Positions 35,292 through 44,192 are shown, numbered from the stretch's first letter. The stretch is DNA of 64,000 nt from Prochlorococcus sp. AG-347-L17 (GCA_003278925.1 QCCN01000001.1:124001-188000), one strand, 5' to 3'. Made by a program: numbers and translations. Notes: a model not told the origin generated them from the letters alone.

Positions 35292-35355
35292 TAATTTTTT
35301 TACTTTTATTTAATTTAACATCAGATGAAAAGATTAGATTTTTTCGTTTAATTTC

Positions 35356-35742
35356 TTAATCTTGGACATATGGTAATTTTTTGTATAAACATTCTTCTGC
35401 TTTTTGTAGTTCCCGGCCTAAATATAGAGCATGATCGAATCTGGTTATTAAGTCATTTCTTTCTTCAGTGATCAATATTCCAAGTTGTTTCGCACTAATA
35501 CCTTTAAAAACTTCATTACTAACTCTCTTATTTTGAGAGTCGCATTTAATTGGTTCATTTGTTTCTGGGTCAAGCGCATAGCCTTCATCATTAATATTAT
35601 TTAGAAAGTGCTCTAAAATTATTTTATTTTCTTCTAAATCTACTTTTATAATAAAATAGCCGTTTGGATCTAAGTCTATGTATCTGTTAGATAAGTCATT
35701 ATCAATCTTTATTTTTTCATCTAAACTTTTACTAGGATCCAT
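35356..35742 (-). CDS. DUF4346 family protein
   Basis: A 128-residue soluble protein. The stretch NGYFIIKVDLEENKIILEHF followed by LDPETNEPIKC resembles the start of the cyanobacterial DUF4346 family, and the region AKQLGILITEERNDLITRFDHALYLGRELQKAEECL its C-terminal helices. Conserved Asp, Glu and His residues are seen but no known catalytic motif. Function is unknown. It lies between petL and the acetyltransferase-like gene, both on the minus strand; gaps of 64 and 60 bases suggest separate or read-through transcription. Confidence 0.7.
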   Translation of the reverse strand: MDPSKSLDEKIKIDNDLSNRYIDLDPNGYFIIKVDLEENKIILEHFLNNINDEGYALDPETNEPIKCDSQNKRVSNEVFKGISAKQLGILITEERNDLITRFDHALYLGRELQKAEECLYKKLPYVQD

Positions 35743-35802
35743 TTTTAGAAGTTAATTAAAACCATATTACTAATATAATCTTTGTTAAAGACAAATAAAT
35801 TT

Positions 35803-36957
35803 TTATTTAAAGGGTATAGATTTATTTTCAAAATCAATTTCCATCTCGGTTTGTTTATTCACTTCATTTAGCCAAGGATAAATTATATTTTCCATATTTT
35901 TGTCAAACCACTTATGCATGCTAACGGTGCTTTTTGCAAAAAAACCTCTCCGTCTTTTATGTTTACCACCCGCTCCAGGATCAAATAAATGGATACTATT
36001 TTTTATTGCCCATTCAATTGGCTGGTAATAGCATAATTCAAAATGTAAATTAGATATTTCTCTTTGACTACCCCAATATCTACCCCATAAGTTGTTTTGA
36101 TTTTTAACGCACATCGACATAGCAAAAATTTCATTTGAATCATGTTTTGATGCACTAAAAAGTAAAAGATTTTTTTTATTATCAACCAGTGTTTCGAAAA
36201 ATTTAGAAGTTAGATATTTACTTCCCCAAACTCCCCACCTCGAACAATGCTGTTCATAAAAATTATGCATTTTTTTAAGGATTTCTTGGTTGATATCATC
36301 TTCATTAAAAATTTCTACTTTAATGTCTTGTTTAGTAATTGATTTCCTCTCTTTTTTTATATTTTTTCTCTGATTGGAGTTAAATCTAGATAGAAAATCG
36401 TCAAATGTTTTTTCTCCATTACTCCTCCATTCACTGCTGGAGTTTATCCATTCATAGTATCCCAAAGATTTAAGATGGTTGCCCCAGCTTTCATCAATAT
36501 ATAAAAAATTACAACTTAGGATTTTGTTTGTAATCGCAAAGCTTTCGATATGGTTTAAAAGTAAATTTGTAATTTCTTTCTTATCTTTATTTTTTTTATA
36601 GAGAAATTGATATCCATTTACGGGACTATAAGGACTCATTCCAATTAATTTAGGGTAATAATTTAAATTCAGCTCTTGAGCCAATCTTGCAAATGATTGG
36701 TCAAAAATGAATTCTCCATAACTATGATTTTTTAAAAAAAGTGGTGCAATTCCTAGTATTTCTTCATTTTTATAAGCAACAAAATATAGAGGCTGCCAAC
36801 CAGTTTCTCTTGAAACACTTTTAGAAATCTCAAGGTTTTTAATCCAAGTCCATTCATAAAATGGATTATTAATTTCATTTGCCAATTCATTCCATATCTC
36901 TTTTGAGATTTCCTTAATTGACAATTTGACTTCAACTTTATGTATTTTTTGGTTCAT
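35803..36957 (-). CDS. GNAT-superfamily acyltransferase (DUF482/FemAB-like)
   Basis: A 384-residue soluble protein of the 'peptidogalycan biosynthesis/recognition' (DUF482) group in the GNAT fold. Typical segments: NPFYEWTWIKNLE near 31-43, SNQRKNIKKERKSI near 193-206, DINQEILKKMHNFYEQHCSRWG, and the C-terminal FDPGAGGKHKRRRGF motif. Members are related to FemAB and Eis-type enzymes; the acyl acceptor is unknown. It follows the RibD-like gene after 17 bases on the same strand, so these genes likely form one operon. Confidence 0.85.
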   Translation of the reverse strand: MNQKIHKVEVKLSIKEISKEIWNELANEINNPFYEWTWIKNLEISKSVSRETGWQPLYFVAYKNEEILGIAPLFLKNHSYGEFIFDQSFARLAQELNLNYYPKLIGMSPYSPVNGYQFLYKKNKDKKEITNLLLNHIESFAITNKILSCNFLYIDESWGNHLKSLGYYEWINSSSEWRSNGEKTFDDFLSRFNSNQRKNIKKERKSITKQDIKVEIFNEDDINQEILKKMHNFYEQHCSRWGVWGSKYLTSKFFETLVDNKKNLLLFSASKHDSNEIFAMSMCVKNQNNLWGRYWGSQREISNLHFELCYYQPIEWAIKNSIHLFDPGAGGKHKRRRGFFAKSTVSMHKWFDKNMENIIYPWLNEVNKQTEMEIDFENKSIPFK

Positions 36958-36974
36958 TTATTATTAAATTTATT

Positions 36975-37625
36975 TCAAATTTTTTTGTAATGAACATGGA
37001 TTTCATTATTCATTAAATTTTGAATTGATTTTATTTCCCATAGTTTTTTGAGATTAAAAATCTCATTTGATTGTTCTGGAGGAATCCATGTATATCTACC
37101 TCCAATAATTCGTGGAATTACTGTAATTTTTATATCTGTTATTAGATCCTCTTTTATAAATGAATTTATAAGTTTTGCACCTCCTAAAAGAGCTAGATCA
37201 TTTATCCCTTGTTTTTTGAGTGAAATTAAAGTTTTTCCCCATGAATCTTCGAAAAATAGTTGTTTCTCGAAATCATTATTCGACGAATTATCAATTTTAC
37301 TTGAGCTTATTAGCCATCTTTTAATTGGTTGACGAAAGTATTTCCAATTATTGTTAAATTTTTGGCTATTTGAAGCAACTATAGAAATTGGTTGGCTTTT
37401 TGATATATTTACTTCTCCATTATCATTGATATTTTTAATTAGGTAGGTTGATTGATGAGCTATTAAAGTACCTAAACCAAAAATGGTGGCGTCAACCATT
37501 GATAAGTTTTGATTTAACATTTTTTTATCTTCTTCGCTTCCAAGATGCGATTCACCACCACCAGGAAATGCAATTCTCCCATCAATACTAGATGCTATAA
37601 CAATTATTACTCTTGGAATACTCAA
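36975..37625 (-). CDS. RibD C-terminal / dihydrofolate-reductase-like reductase
   Basis: A 216-residue NADPH-dependent reductase fold (RibD_C). IIVIASSIDGRIA at about 8-20 is the family start, and DLALLGGAKLINSFIKEDLITDIKIT near 143-168 is the nucleotide- and substrate-binding region. The deaminase half of RibD is missing, so it is not the classic riboflavin enzyme. The start is TTG at 37625 and overlaps the stop of the tandem PTPS gene (TTGA), showing tight coupling. A reductase next to a pterin-type synthase suggests a pterin pathway. Confidence 0.8.
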   Translation of the reverse strand: MSIPRVIIVIASSIDGRIAFPGGGESHLGSEEDKKMLNQNLSMVDATIFGLGTLIAHQSTYLIKNINDNGEVNISKSQPISIVASNSQKFNNNWKYFRQPIKRWLISSSKIDNSSNNDFEKQLFFEDSWGKTLISLKKQGINDLALLGGAKLINSFIKEDLITDIKITVIPRIIGGRYTWIPPEQSNEIFNLKKLWEIKSIQNLMNNEIHVHYKKI

Positions 37626-38548
37626 GTTTGTGTGACTAAACTATTTTCAAACTTCAACTGCAATGAATTGGTTAAGTTTTGATCAACATAAATTTCTGCA
37701 GCATTATTTGGGCTCTCTTGGAGTCTTATTTTGTGTAATGTTGCACCAAGTTTATTTATTGGTTTTTTAAGAATATCAGAAATATATAAAGCTATATTTT
37801 CGGCAGTTGGAACACAATTATGGAAAAATTCGATGTCTTTATTTAAAAAAGTATGATCTAATTGTTCAACAACTAAATCATTAATTATCTCTTGGAGAGC
37901 AGATAAGTCGCAAATCATTCCTGTCCTTTTATCAATGTCTCCTTTTACAGTTATATCAACAAGATAATTATGACCATGTCCATTAACTCTGGCACATTTC
38001 CCATAGATTTTTTTATTTTCATCAAAGGATATCTCTTCTTTTGCAAGTCTATGTGCGGCTGCAAAATGAGTTTGTACTGTTAAAAATGCTTCCATGTGTT
38101 TTCCAAAATAATCTGCCCATAAATTTGGGTTTTCATAAAGCCTTAGACTTGTTAGAGGTAAATCATCTTTTAGACGACTCCAGATGACCTTTACTAATGC
38201 TTCAGTGGTGGGAAGTATACCCTCTTGGTTATTAACATTAAATTCTGGCCAGACATCATTTAAAAAACGAAAATCTAATTGTCCAGTAACCTTATCTTTA
38301 ATAGAGTGTTTTACATCAGAGAGATTAAGTACCATTCCATCAGAGTCTAGTTCTCCCCCCATTGAAACAATAAGCTCATAATTATGACCATGACCTGGTG
38401 CAATACTGCACTTTCCAAAAAGAGATAAATTTTCTTCTGGACTTTTTTCAGGAAGCCAATAACGATGACTAGAACTAAAGCAGGCACGTCGAGTTATGAC
38501 GCATTCACGTCCTTTTCCATGTAATGGTTTGGATTGTGTAGAAGTCAT
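37622..38548 (-). CDS. Tandem 6-pyruvoyl-tetrahydropterin synthase-like (QueD family) protein
   Basis: Two PTPS/QueD domains in one 308-residue chain. Domain 1 (~15-155) keeps zinc ligands His28, His53, His55 and Cys47 (FGKCSIAPGHGHNY) but has Asp92-Phe93 where active enzymes have Asp-His. Domain 2 (~158-300) has His166, His191, His193, Cys185 (YGKCARVNGHGHNY) and the full Asp231-His232 pair (LDHTFLN), so it should be active. PTPS enzymes act on dihydroneopterin triphosphate to make pyruvoyl- or carboxy-tetrahydropterin. The RibD-like reductase overlaps its 3' end. The product is not certain. Confidence 0.87.
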   Translation of the reverse strand: MTSTQSKPLHGKGRECVITRRACFSSSHRYWLPEKSPEENLSLFGKCSIAPGHGHNYELIVSMGGELDSDGMVLNLSDVKHSIKDKVTGQLDFRFLNDVWPEFNVNNQEGILPTTEALVKVIWSRLKDDLPLTSLRLYENPNLWADYFGKHMEAFLTVQTHFAAAHRLAKEEISFDENKKIYGKCARVNGHGHNYLVDITVKGDIDKRTGMICDLSALQEIINDLVVEQLDHTFLNKDIEFFHNCVPTAENIALYISDILKKPINKLGATLHKIRLQESPNNAAEIYVDQNLTNSLQLKFENSLVTQT

Positions 38549-38598
38549 ACTTGTCTGCGATAATACTATCTTAAGGTTTTAAATACGCTTTTGTCTTT

Positions 38599-39156
38599 AT
38601 GGAACAATCCATTATCGAAAAAACAGTTCATATTATTAAGGGCAGAAGCATATTTTTAATAGGAATGATGGGTTCTGGTAAGTCGCAAACTGGTTTGAAG
38701 CTGGCTGAATTATTGAAGTATAAATATATTGATTTAGATTCATTAATAGAGAAGTTGGCAAAAAAATCTATCAATCAAATTTTTAATGATGAAGGAGAAG
38801 ATACTTTCCGTGAATTAGAGGCAAACTGCCTTAAAGAAACTATCAAAATTCCTTCATTAGTAATCTCAACTGGTGGAGGAATAGTTACCAAATCGGAAAA
38901 CTGGGGAATTTTAAGACAGGGAATAATTGCTTGGATAGATCTCGACAAAGATATAGCAATTGAAAGATTGAAAAATGAAATTAAAAATAGGCCACTTCTT
39001 CAGGGAAAGAATCTACATGATCTATATATGAGCATTTTTCAATCTAGAGAAAATTTGTATTCTCAAGCAGATTTAAGAATTCAAGTAAAAAAAGAAAATA
39101 TTGAAGAAGTTGCTATGAAAATAATTAATGCAATTCATAAAGAAATAATTAGTTAA
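38599..39156 (+). CDS. aroK: Shikimate kinase
   Basis: Phosphorylates shikimate in the pathway to chorismate and aromatic amino acids. The P-loop GMMGSGKS is at 22-29, the shikimate-binding DLDSLIE near 46-52 and STGGGIV near 90-96; RPLLQGKN and the LID region follow. Length 185 is usual. It is divergent from the tandem PTPS gene by 50 bases and convergent with the CRR7-like gene (4-base overlap of stops). The 17-residue N-terminal extension before the P-loop is a little longer than in enterobacteria. Confidence 0.94.
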   Translation: MEQSIIEKTVHIIKGRSIFLIGMMGSGKSQTGLKLAELLKYKYIDLDSLIEKLAKKSINQIFNDEGEDTFRELEANCLKETIKIPSLVISTGGGIVTKSENWGILRQGIIAWIDLDKDIAIERLKNEIKNRPLLQGKNLHDLYMSIFQSRENLYSQADLRIQVKKENIEEVAMKIINAIHKEIIS

Positions 39157-39410
39157 TCTGGTTCAACTCTTACTGCAAACCATTTGATAACGTATCCTAA
39201 TTTTATTTCTAATTCATAAGTGCTTTCCAAAAATTCTTCAAAAAATTCCTGACCAGGATCTTCTATATTTTGATATATTGTTTGTGTTTCTGTCTTACTA
39301 AGCCAATTCTTTAACCATAAAATTGCTTCTTGCTTTGATACAATTTTTTCTTTTGAATCTGGCTCTAATAATACATAATGATCTGATTCTCTTATTAGTG
39401 GATTTGACAT
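39153..39410 (-). CDS. CRR7-like protein (chlororespiratory reduction 7 family)
   Basis: An 85-residue protein with the family pattern: N-terminal DPL-like SNPLIRESDHYVLLEPD, a helical middle (WLKNWLSKT), and C-terminal YELEIKLGYVIKWFAVRVE, where 'QWYAVRLE' is usual in cyanobacteria. CRR7 in plants is needed for assembly of the NDH-1 complex; the cyanobacterial role is inferred. Its ATG is separated from the divergent gene at 39412 by a single base. It shares a 4-base stop overlap with aroK. Confidence 0.75.
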   Translation of the reverse strand: MSNPLIRESDHYVLLEPDSKEKIVSKQEAILWLKNWLSKTETQTIYQNIEDPGQEFFEEFLESTYELEIKLGYVIKWFAVRVEPD

Positions 39411-39411
39411 A

Positions 39412-40119
39412 ATGAAAATTCTTTTTGGATTAATTCTTTGCTTGATTTTTCAAGGAATTTTTTTAGAAAGTTCTTTTGCTCTAGTAGATTCTAACGTACG
39501 AGAGTTTATGGAAAATCGTGTAAATCAATGGCCAGAATTATATTTGCCAAATTTTAAATTATCGGATACTTCTAAGGATTTAATTTATCCTAAATGGTTC
39601 GAGGGGAATTGGCTTGTTACTTCTCAAGATATAGTTAATGATTCAGAAGAGCCAGTTATTTATAAAGTAAATTTCTTTAAGAATGATTCAGATTTAATTG
39701 TTGGTAATCGTGCAAAAAATTCTGAATCCATTGGAAAAGCAATATTTGGTGAAACCTTAATTAAGGTTGTAAATGATCCTCAATCTATTAATAATCAAAT
39801 TACTTATTTAAAAGATGATTTTTATATCGATTCAAGAATTACAGGGAGAAATCAGATACAAGATGATGATATTTTTTTCGCAGATGAGCTAGTTATACAA
39901 ATAGCACATAAGCCAGGTGCTTCAAGGATTAATCAGGTAGAAACCATTAGTAAATTTCAAAAATGTTCCGAAGAAATATTGGAAGTTGATAATTCAATCA
40001 AACCATCAATTTGTGGAGTGCAATATGTTGCTTCTTATGGTTCAAAAGTTGGTGATCCTTCTATTCACGCTATAAAAACAAATAAATATAAATTGAAGTT
40101 TGAATTTATTGAGAGTTAG
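39412..40119 (+). CDS. DUF6816-like exported protein
   Basis: A 235-residue protein with a signal peptide: MKILFGLILCLIFQGIFLES then SFAL, with cleavage likely after Ala23. The mature part begins with LPNFKLSD and YPKWFEGNWLVTSQ, the start of a lipocalin- or beta-barrel-like domain seen in cyanobacterial and plastid lumen proteins of the DUF6816 family. Three cysteines occur in the last third. It is likely lumenal or periplasmic. Its function is not known. The start codon is one base from the divergent CRR7-like ATG, and its stop overlaps convergent GST by 14 bases. Confidence 0.65.
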   Translation: MKILFGLILCLIFQGIFLESSFALVDSNVREFMENRVNQWPELYLPNFKLSDTSKDLIYPKWFEGNWLVTSQDIVNDSEEPVIYKVNFFKNDSDLIVGNRAKNSESIGKAIFGETLIKVVNDPQSINNQITYLKDDFYIDSRITGRNQIQDDDIFFADELVIQIAHKPGASRINQVETISKFQKCSEEILEVDNSIKPSICGVQYVASYGSKVGDPSIHAIKTNKYKLKFEFIES

Positions 40120-40831
40120 CACTAAAAAGATATTCTTCTAAGTTGTTCCTCCAAATGAAAAGATTTTCTAAATAAGGGTTGTTTATGTATTCTTGGCTTC
40201 CCTCGCCTGAAAGAATAGGTCCTGCAGACTTTGGAAATTTAAGAAGGGATAATTGAGAAGCAATTGAAATATCTGCGATTGATAAACTATCTCCAACTAA
40301 ATATTTCTTGTTGATCAAGGATTTTGATAAAGCTTCCAGTAATTTTTGGAGTTCTAAATTATCTTTAGAAGACAAAACTACACTAGAAATTTTACTAAGA
40401 TTTTTAAAAGGTAATTTATCAACAATACTTTTAACTGAAGAAGGTATTTCATCTGGAAGTAATGCAGTTCTTAGCTGTGGATTTTCTATTGCAGATTTTA
40501 TTAATGCTTTTCTACAAGTTGTAGCCATTGTAGTATCTGCCCAGTCTTCAATTAGTTTGCATTGTGCAAATAATATTGGATCCTCAGGAAAGAGTGGATT
40601 GTTTTCATTTTTTTTATCTAAATATTCGCAAATAGTTGAAGAGTCATTAATAACTTGATCATTACTATCGACTATTACAGGTACTTGTTTTTGACCTGAT
40701 AATTTAAAGATTTCAAATTGGCCTATTCCAGGTTTTACTTCTTCAACTCGATATTGTAGTTTTTTTGCATGAAGAGCCATTCTTGTTTTTAAACAAAAAG
40801 CACTATGCCTAAATTGATATAATGTAATCAT
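40106..40831 (-). CDS. Glutathione S-transferase-like protein
   Basis: Thioredoxin-fold N-terminal domain (ITLYQFRHSAFCLKTRMALHAK, residues 2-23) and the GSH-binding KQVPVIVDSNDQVINDSSTICEYL, with the cis-Pro in VPV and the ESxxI-type DSSTI motif. An all-helical C-terminal domain (90-240) contains LVGDSLSIADISIASQLS, the N-capping box of GSTs. Length is 241. A Cys12 in the position of the catalytic residue suggests an omega- or beta-like class. The substrate is unknown. It overlaps the convergent DUF6816-like gene. Confidence 0.87.
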   Translation of the reverse strand: MITLYQFRHSAFCLKTRMALHAKKLQYRVEEVKPGIGQFEIFKLSGQKQVPVIVDSNDQVINDSSTICEYLDKKNENNPLFPEDPILFAQCKLIEDWADTTMATTCRKALIKSAIENPQLRTALLPDEIPSSVKSIVDKLPFKNLSKISSVVLSSKDNLELQKLLEALSKSLINKKYLVGDSLSIADISIASQLSLLKFPKSAGPILSGEGSQEYINNPYLENLFIWRNNLEEYLFSANSQ

Positions 40832-40885
40832 GCTGTTTAATGTTTGTTAAAACTTAGCTAAAAAAGTAATCTATTTGTGGAGCTG

Positions 40886-41095
40886 ATGGGCGAATTTTTC
40901 TCTAATGTTGCGAGATATCCAAAGTATTTGATATCTATCATTGTTGGGGGACTTGTTGCTTTGCTTGAACCTTTATTCAAGAATAGATCAAATCCACTCA
41001 CAATAGTAGGTTTGATATCTTCTGTCTTAAGTGCTTTCATAACTGTTTATTTTGTCTTGCAAGCGATGACAAACCCAATAAATTTACAACCATAA
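40886..41095 (+). CDS. DUF751 (Ycf33-like) membrane protein
   Basis: A 69-residue protein starting MGEFFSNVARYPKYLISIIV with two membrane helices (about 13-32 and 45-63). The 'NxxRYPKYLI' start and the RSNPLTI loop are the hallmarks of DUF751, related to plastid Ycf33. A GTG at 40877 would add three residues. The stop and the rbfA start overlap as TAATG, a known neighbour pair in cyanobacteria. Function is unknown. Confidence 0.83.
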   Translation: MGEFFSNVARYPKYLISIIVGGLVALLEPLFKNRSNPLTIVGLISSVLSAFITVYFVLQAMTNPINLQP

Positions 41096-41487
41096 TGCCA
41101 AATAATTACCGTCTTGCAAAAGTTTCTTCTCTTTTGAAGAAAGAAATAACCCTTATTTTGCAGAATGATTTGGAAAATGATCTTATTAGAGATCATTTCG
41201 TCAATATTTCTAAGATTGATTTATCAGGTGATTTGCAACACTGTAAAATTTACATAACTTCAACTGCTGAAGAGAAAGTAAAGAAAGAGATTGTGGAAAA
41301 CTTGAATACTGCTAAAAGCTCTATAAGGCATAGTTTAGGAAAAAGAATTGAGATGAGAAGAGTTCCAGAGATAATTTTTAAAGACGATGTTGTTCTTGAC
41401 AAAGGATTATCAGTCTTGAAACTTCTCGATGAATTAAAAAATAAAAATCAAAATAATAATGTTGAGGAAAAGAATGCCAAAAGTTGA
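41095..41487 (+). CDS. rbfA: Ribosome-binding factor A
   Basis: Small KH-fold protein needed for 16S rRNA 5'-end processing and 30S maturation, especially in the cold. Length is 130. Typical RbfA motifs: RLAKVSSLLKKEITLIL (4-20), VNISKIDLSGDLQHCKIYIT and IRHSLGKRIEMRRVPEIIFKDD. The C-terminal tail is Asn/Lys rich. Its ATG overlaps the DUF751 stop (TAATG). The hemD start lies inside its last codons, so three genes form a coupled unit. Confidence 0.94.
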   Translation: MPNNYRLAKVSSLLKKEITLILQNDLENDLIRDHFVNISKIDLSGDLQHCKIYITSTAEEKVKKEIVENLNTAKSSIRHSLGKRIEMRRVPEIIFKDDVVLDKGLSVLKLLDELKNKNQNNNVEEKNAKS

Positions 41488-42271
41488 TCTACCCCTTGAT
41501 CAAAGAAATATAATTATTACTCGATCAAAAGAAGGGATATTGGATATAAAAAAGATTTTTACAAGCAAGGGCGCTAATGTTTTTGATTTGCCTGCAATAA
41601 GTATTGGTGATCCTGATGATTTGAATCCTCTTGACGAAGCATTAAATCAAATAAATGATTTTCATTGGATTATTTTTTCCAGTAGTAATGGGATCAAATT
41701 TGTGGATAAAAGACTTAGATACTTTAATAGTTCATTAAAAGAATGTTCTAAAAAAACAAAAATCGCTGTAGTCGGAGAAAAAACCTCAAAAACTCTTGAT
41801 GATTTTGGGATTAAGGCTGATTTCATACCTCCAGAATTTGTTGCTGAAAGTTTAATTGATAATTTCCCAGTATCTGGTTATGGACTTCGAGTTTTTGTAC
41901 CAAGAGTTCAGACAGGTGGTAGGGATCTAATTGCAGATCAATTTAGAAAGGCTGGTGCTCGTGTATTTGAGGTTGCTGCATATGAAACTAGGTGTCCTGA
42001 CTCAATTCCGAAAGAAACAATTGATATTATTTCTAATCGAAAAGTAGATGCAATTATTTTCTCAAGCGGTAAAACCGTAGTAAATGCTTCTTTTTTACTA
42101 GAAAAAAAACTTGGTAAACAATGGTTAGATTATTTTGATCAGATTAAGTTGTTATCTATTGGACCTCAGACAACAAAAATATGTAATAAGATTTTTGGAA
42201 GAGTTGATAGTCAGGCACAAAAATATACCTTTGAAGGACTGCTAGATCTGGCAATTAATATTTTTAGTTAG
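41474..42271 (+). CDS. hemD: Uroporphyrinogen-III synthase
   Basis: Closes hydroxymethylbilane to uroporphyrinogen III, branch point to heme and chlorophyll. It has the two-domain HemD fold: NIIITRSKEGILDIKKIF and WIIFSSSNGIKFVDKRL in domain 1, VAVVGEKT-like IAVVGEKTSKTLDDFGI, and DAIIFSSGKTVVNASF and LLSIGPQTTKIC in domain 2. I start at ATG 41474 with GAGGAAAA about 6 bases upstream, giving 265 residues; the open frame extends to 41459. It overlaps rbfA by 14 bases. Confidence 0.9.
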   Translation: MPKVDLPLDQRNIIITRSKEGILDIKKIFTSKGANVFDLPAISIGDPDDLNPLDEALNQINDFHWIIFSSSNGIKFVDKRLRYFNSSLKECSKKTKIAVVGEKTSKTLDDFGIKADFIPPEFVAESLIDNFPVSGYGLRVFVPRVQTGGRDLIADQFRKAGARVFEVAAYETRCPDSIPKETIDIISNRKVDAIIFSSGKTVVNASFLLEKKLGKQWLDYFDQIKLLSIGPQTTKICNKIFGRVDSQAQKYTFEGLLDLAINIFS

Positions 42272-42734
42272 AAAAATTTTTTGAATAATTCTTTTCAACT
42301 AAATCTTTGAACCTATCAATATTAGCCTGTAATTCGTTTGTTACCATTTTGCCTAAGATATTTTCTTCCATAAACCGTGCAATCATTTTAGGTAACTCAT
42401 AAGTTATTGCTAAATTTACCGTTGTGACTTGATCAGTTTTACTTTCGAAAACTACTGATCCCTCAGTTGGTAAACCTCCTATTGATTTCCATTTAAGTTT
42501 GCTTTTTTCAACCCTTTCTGTAATTTGAGCTTTCCATTTAAATCTAAAGCCATTTGCGGCTAAAGTCCATTCTGTTAAATCTGGTAACGTATTAGTTTCT
42601 TCGTCAACTGTTTTTACAGATTCAATCCAGCTCATCCAAAGTGACATTGAGTCTAAATCGCTCCATGTGTCCCATACATTTTCAAGAGGCGCATTAACAA
42701 CTGTTATCACGTCATGTTTTAGCCAAGTACCCAT
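42264..42734 (-). CDS. SRPBCC/START-like lipid-binding family protein
   Basis: A 156-residue single-domain protein of the polyketide cyclase/dehydrase (SRPBCC) fold: HDVITVVNAPLENVWDTWSD at the start, alternating strands in the middle (EWTLAANGFRFKWKAQITER) and a long C-terminal helix (ELQANIDRFKDLVE). Such proteins bind hydrophobic ligands. It lies 3 bases after zds on the same strand, so a role linked to carotenoid or membrane handling is possible but unproven. Its stop overlaps convergent hemD by 8 bases. Confidence 0.8.
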   Translation of the reverse strand: MGTWLKHDVITVVNAPLENVWDTWSDLDSMSLWMSWIESVKTVDEETNTLPDLTEWTLAANGFRFKWKAQITERVEKSKLKWKSIGGLPTEGSVVFESKTDQVTTVNLAITYELPKMIARFMEENILGKMVTNELQANIDRFKDLVEKNYSKNFSN

Positions 42735-42737
42735 GAA

Positions 42738-44192
42738 TTAACTTACTGCAAGATTTTTTGCTAATTTGGCTTTCTTCTCTAAAATTGCGGCGGCAGCTAA
42801 ATGACCACTCATTGTAGCTCCCTCCATAGAGTCTATATAATCTTGTTTTGTATAACTACCAGCCATGAAGAAATTAGATATAGATGTTTTTTGATCGGGT
42901 CTGAAAGGTTCCATACCGGGAGCTTCTCTATAGAGTGATTGTGGAATTTGTACCACGTTACTCCAAAGCAATTTAAGGTTTTTTGAGGATGGGAATAGAC
43001 GGCGAACCTCTTTATCAATTTCTTTTGTAATTCTTTCTGTCGATCTTCCCATCCATCTATCACCAGGAGTTAAAACACATTGGAGAAGAGATCCCATATC
43101 TTTTTTTCTATAGTCTGCTGGACTTGATAGTGCTAAATCAGCAAAACAACTGAAAGAGGCATCAGCAGAATAAAGAAGGTTATCTAGTCCAATTGGTTCG
43201 TTCCCAGTATTATCTTTTTGTAATTCAGTAACCCAACCGTCATATCTTAATTGGATTGTGGCAACAGCTACAGCTCTAAGTTTTTTTAAACCTTCAAATT
43301 CTTTAAATTGATACCATTCTTTTGGAATTATTTTTTTTATTCCAGGAACATCACAGGCAGCTAGAAATTTATCTGCAAACACTGCCTTAATTCCTTCAGG
43401 AGAAGATATTTTTAATTGATTTACTGAATAAGAGGAAGATTCTTTTTCATAAATGATTTCTTCTACCTTATGGTTAAGATGTATTTTTGCTCCTTTGTTT
43501 GTGATGTAGTCGACGATAGGTTGCGTTAACCACTTATGTGGAGAACCTTTTAAAAGATTAAGTTTTGAGGCTTCTGTTTTTGAAGCAAACATCATGAATA
43601 TAGTGAGCATGCATCTTGCTGAAATATCTTTGCAATTAATAAAACCTAATGCATATGCGATGGGATCCCACATTCTTTCTAAACTTTTTTCACTTCCACC
43701 ATGGTTTAAAAACCATTCTTCAAAACTAATTCTATCTAGATCTCTAATTACTTTCATTGCGCCTTCATAGTCTATCAATCCTCTAACTATTGGGCTTGTC
43801 CCAAGAGCTAAAGCATTTCTGAACTTATCTACCCAAGTAAGTTGTTCAGTAGTAAAAAAAGCTTTTAGTCCATTAAAGGGAGCACCCAAGGGGAATCTAA
43901 AATCTAAAGATTTCAGAACCCCACCATTATTTATGAATAGATGAGTATGATCTTTCGGGAGTAAATTATCAAAAGCTCCTACTTTTTTCATTAATTTGAA
44001 AAGATTTGCATAATTGTAAAAAAATACATGTAAACCCATTTCTATATGGTTTCCATCCTTATCTTCCCAACTTCCTACTTTTCCTCCCCAAAATGACCTG
44101 CTCTCGTAAATTTCTACTTCATGGCCTTCATCAACTAAATTAACTGCAGCTGTAAGACCAGCTAATCCAGAACCAACTATTGCAATTTTCAC
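42738..44192 (-). CDS. zds: Zeta-carotene desaturase (crtQ/zds)
   Basis: Desaturates zeta-carotene to (pro)lycopene in carotenoid synthesis. The FAD dinucleotide motif [13 protein letters not shown] is at 7-19, and the phytoene desaturase-type substrate region [22 protein letters not shown] at ~52-73 is specific to plant-type desaturases. The C-terminal [22 protein letters not shown] is the second FAD motif. Length 484 fits the ZDS family rather than PDS (crtP). It is the first gene of a two-gene unit with the SRPBCC protein. Confidence 0.92.
   Translation of the reverse strand: MKIAIVGSGLAGLTAAVNLVDEGHEVEIYESRSFWGGKVGSWEDKDGNHIEMGLHVFFYNYANLFKLMKKVGAFDNLLPKDHTHLFINNGGVLKSLDFRFPLGAPFNGLKAFFTTEQLTWVDKFRNALALGTSPIVRGLIDYEGAMKVIRDLDRISFEEWFLNHGGSEKSLERMWDPIAYALGFINCKDISARCMLTIFMMFASKTEASKLNLLKGSPHKWLTQPIVDYITNKGAKIHLNHKVEEIIYEKESSSYSVNQLKISSPEGIKAVFADKFLAACDVPGIKKIIPKEWYQFKEFEGLKKLRAVAVATIQLRYDGWVTELQKDNTGNEPIGLDNLLYSADASFSCFADLALSSPADYRKKDMGSLLQCVLTPGDRWMGRSTERITKEIDKEVRRLFPSSKNLKLLWSNVVQIPQSLYREAPGMEPFRPDQKTSISNFFMAGSYTKQDYIDSMEGATMSGHLAAAAILEKKAKLAKNLAVS

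Noticed and set aside
40308-40658. Plus-strand ORF of 116 codons inside the GST gene
   Set aside because: Antisense to the GST gene, with no supporting features of its own.
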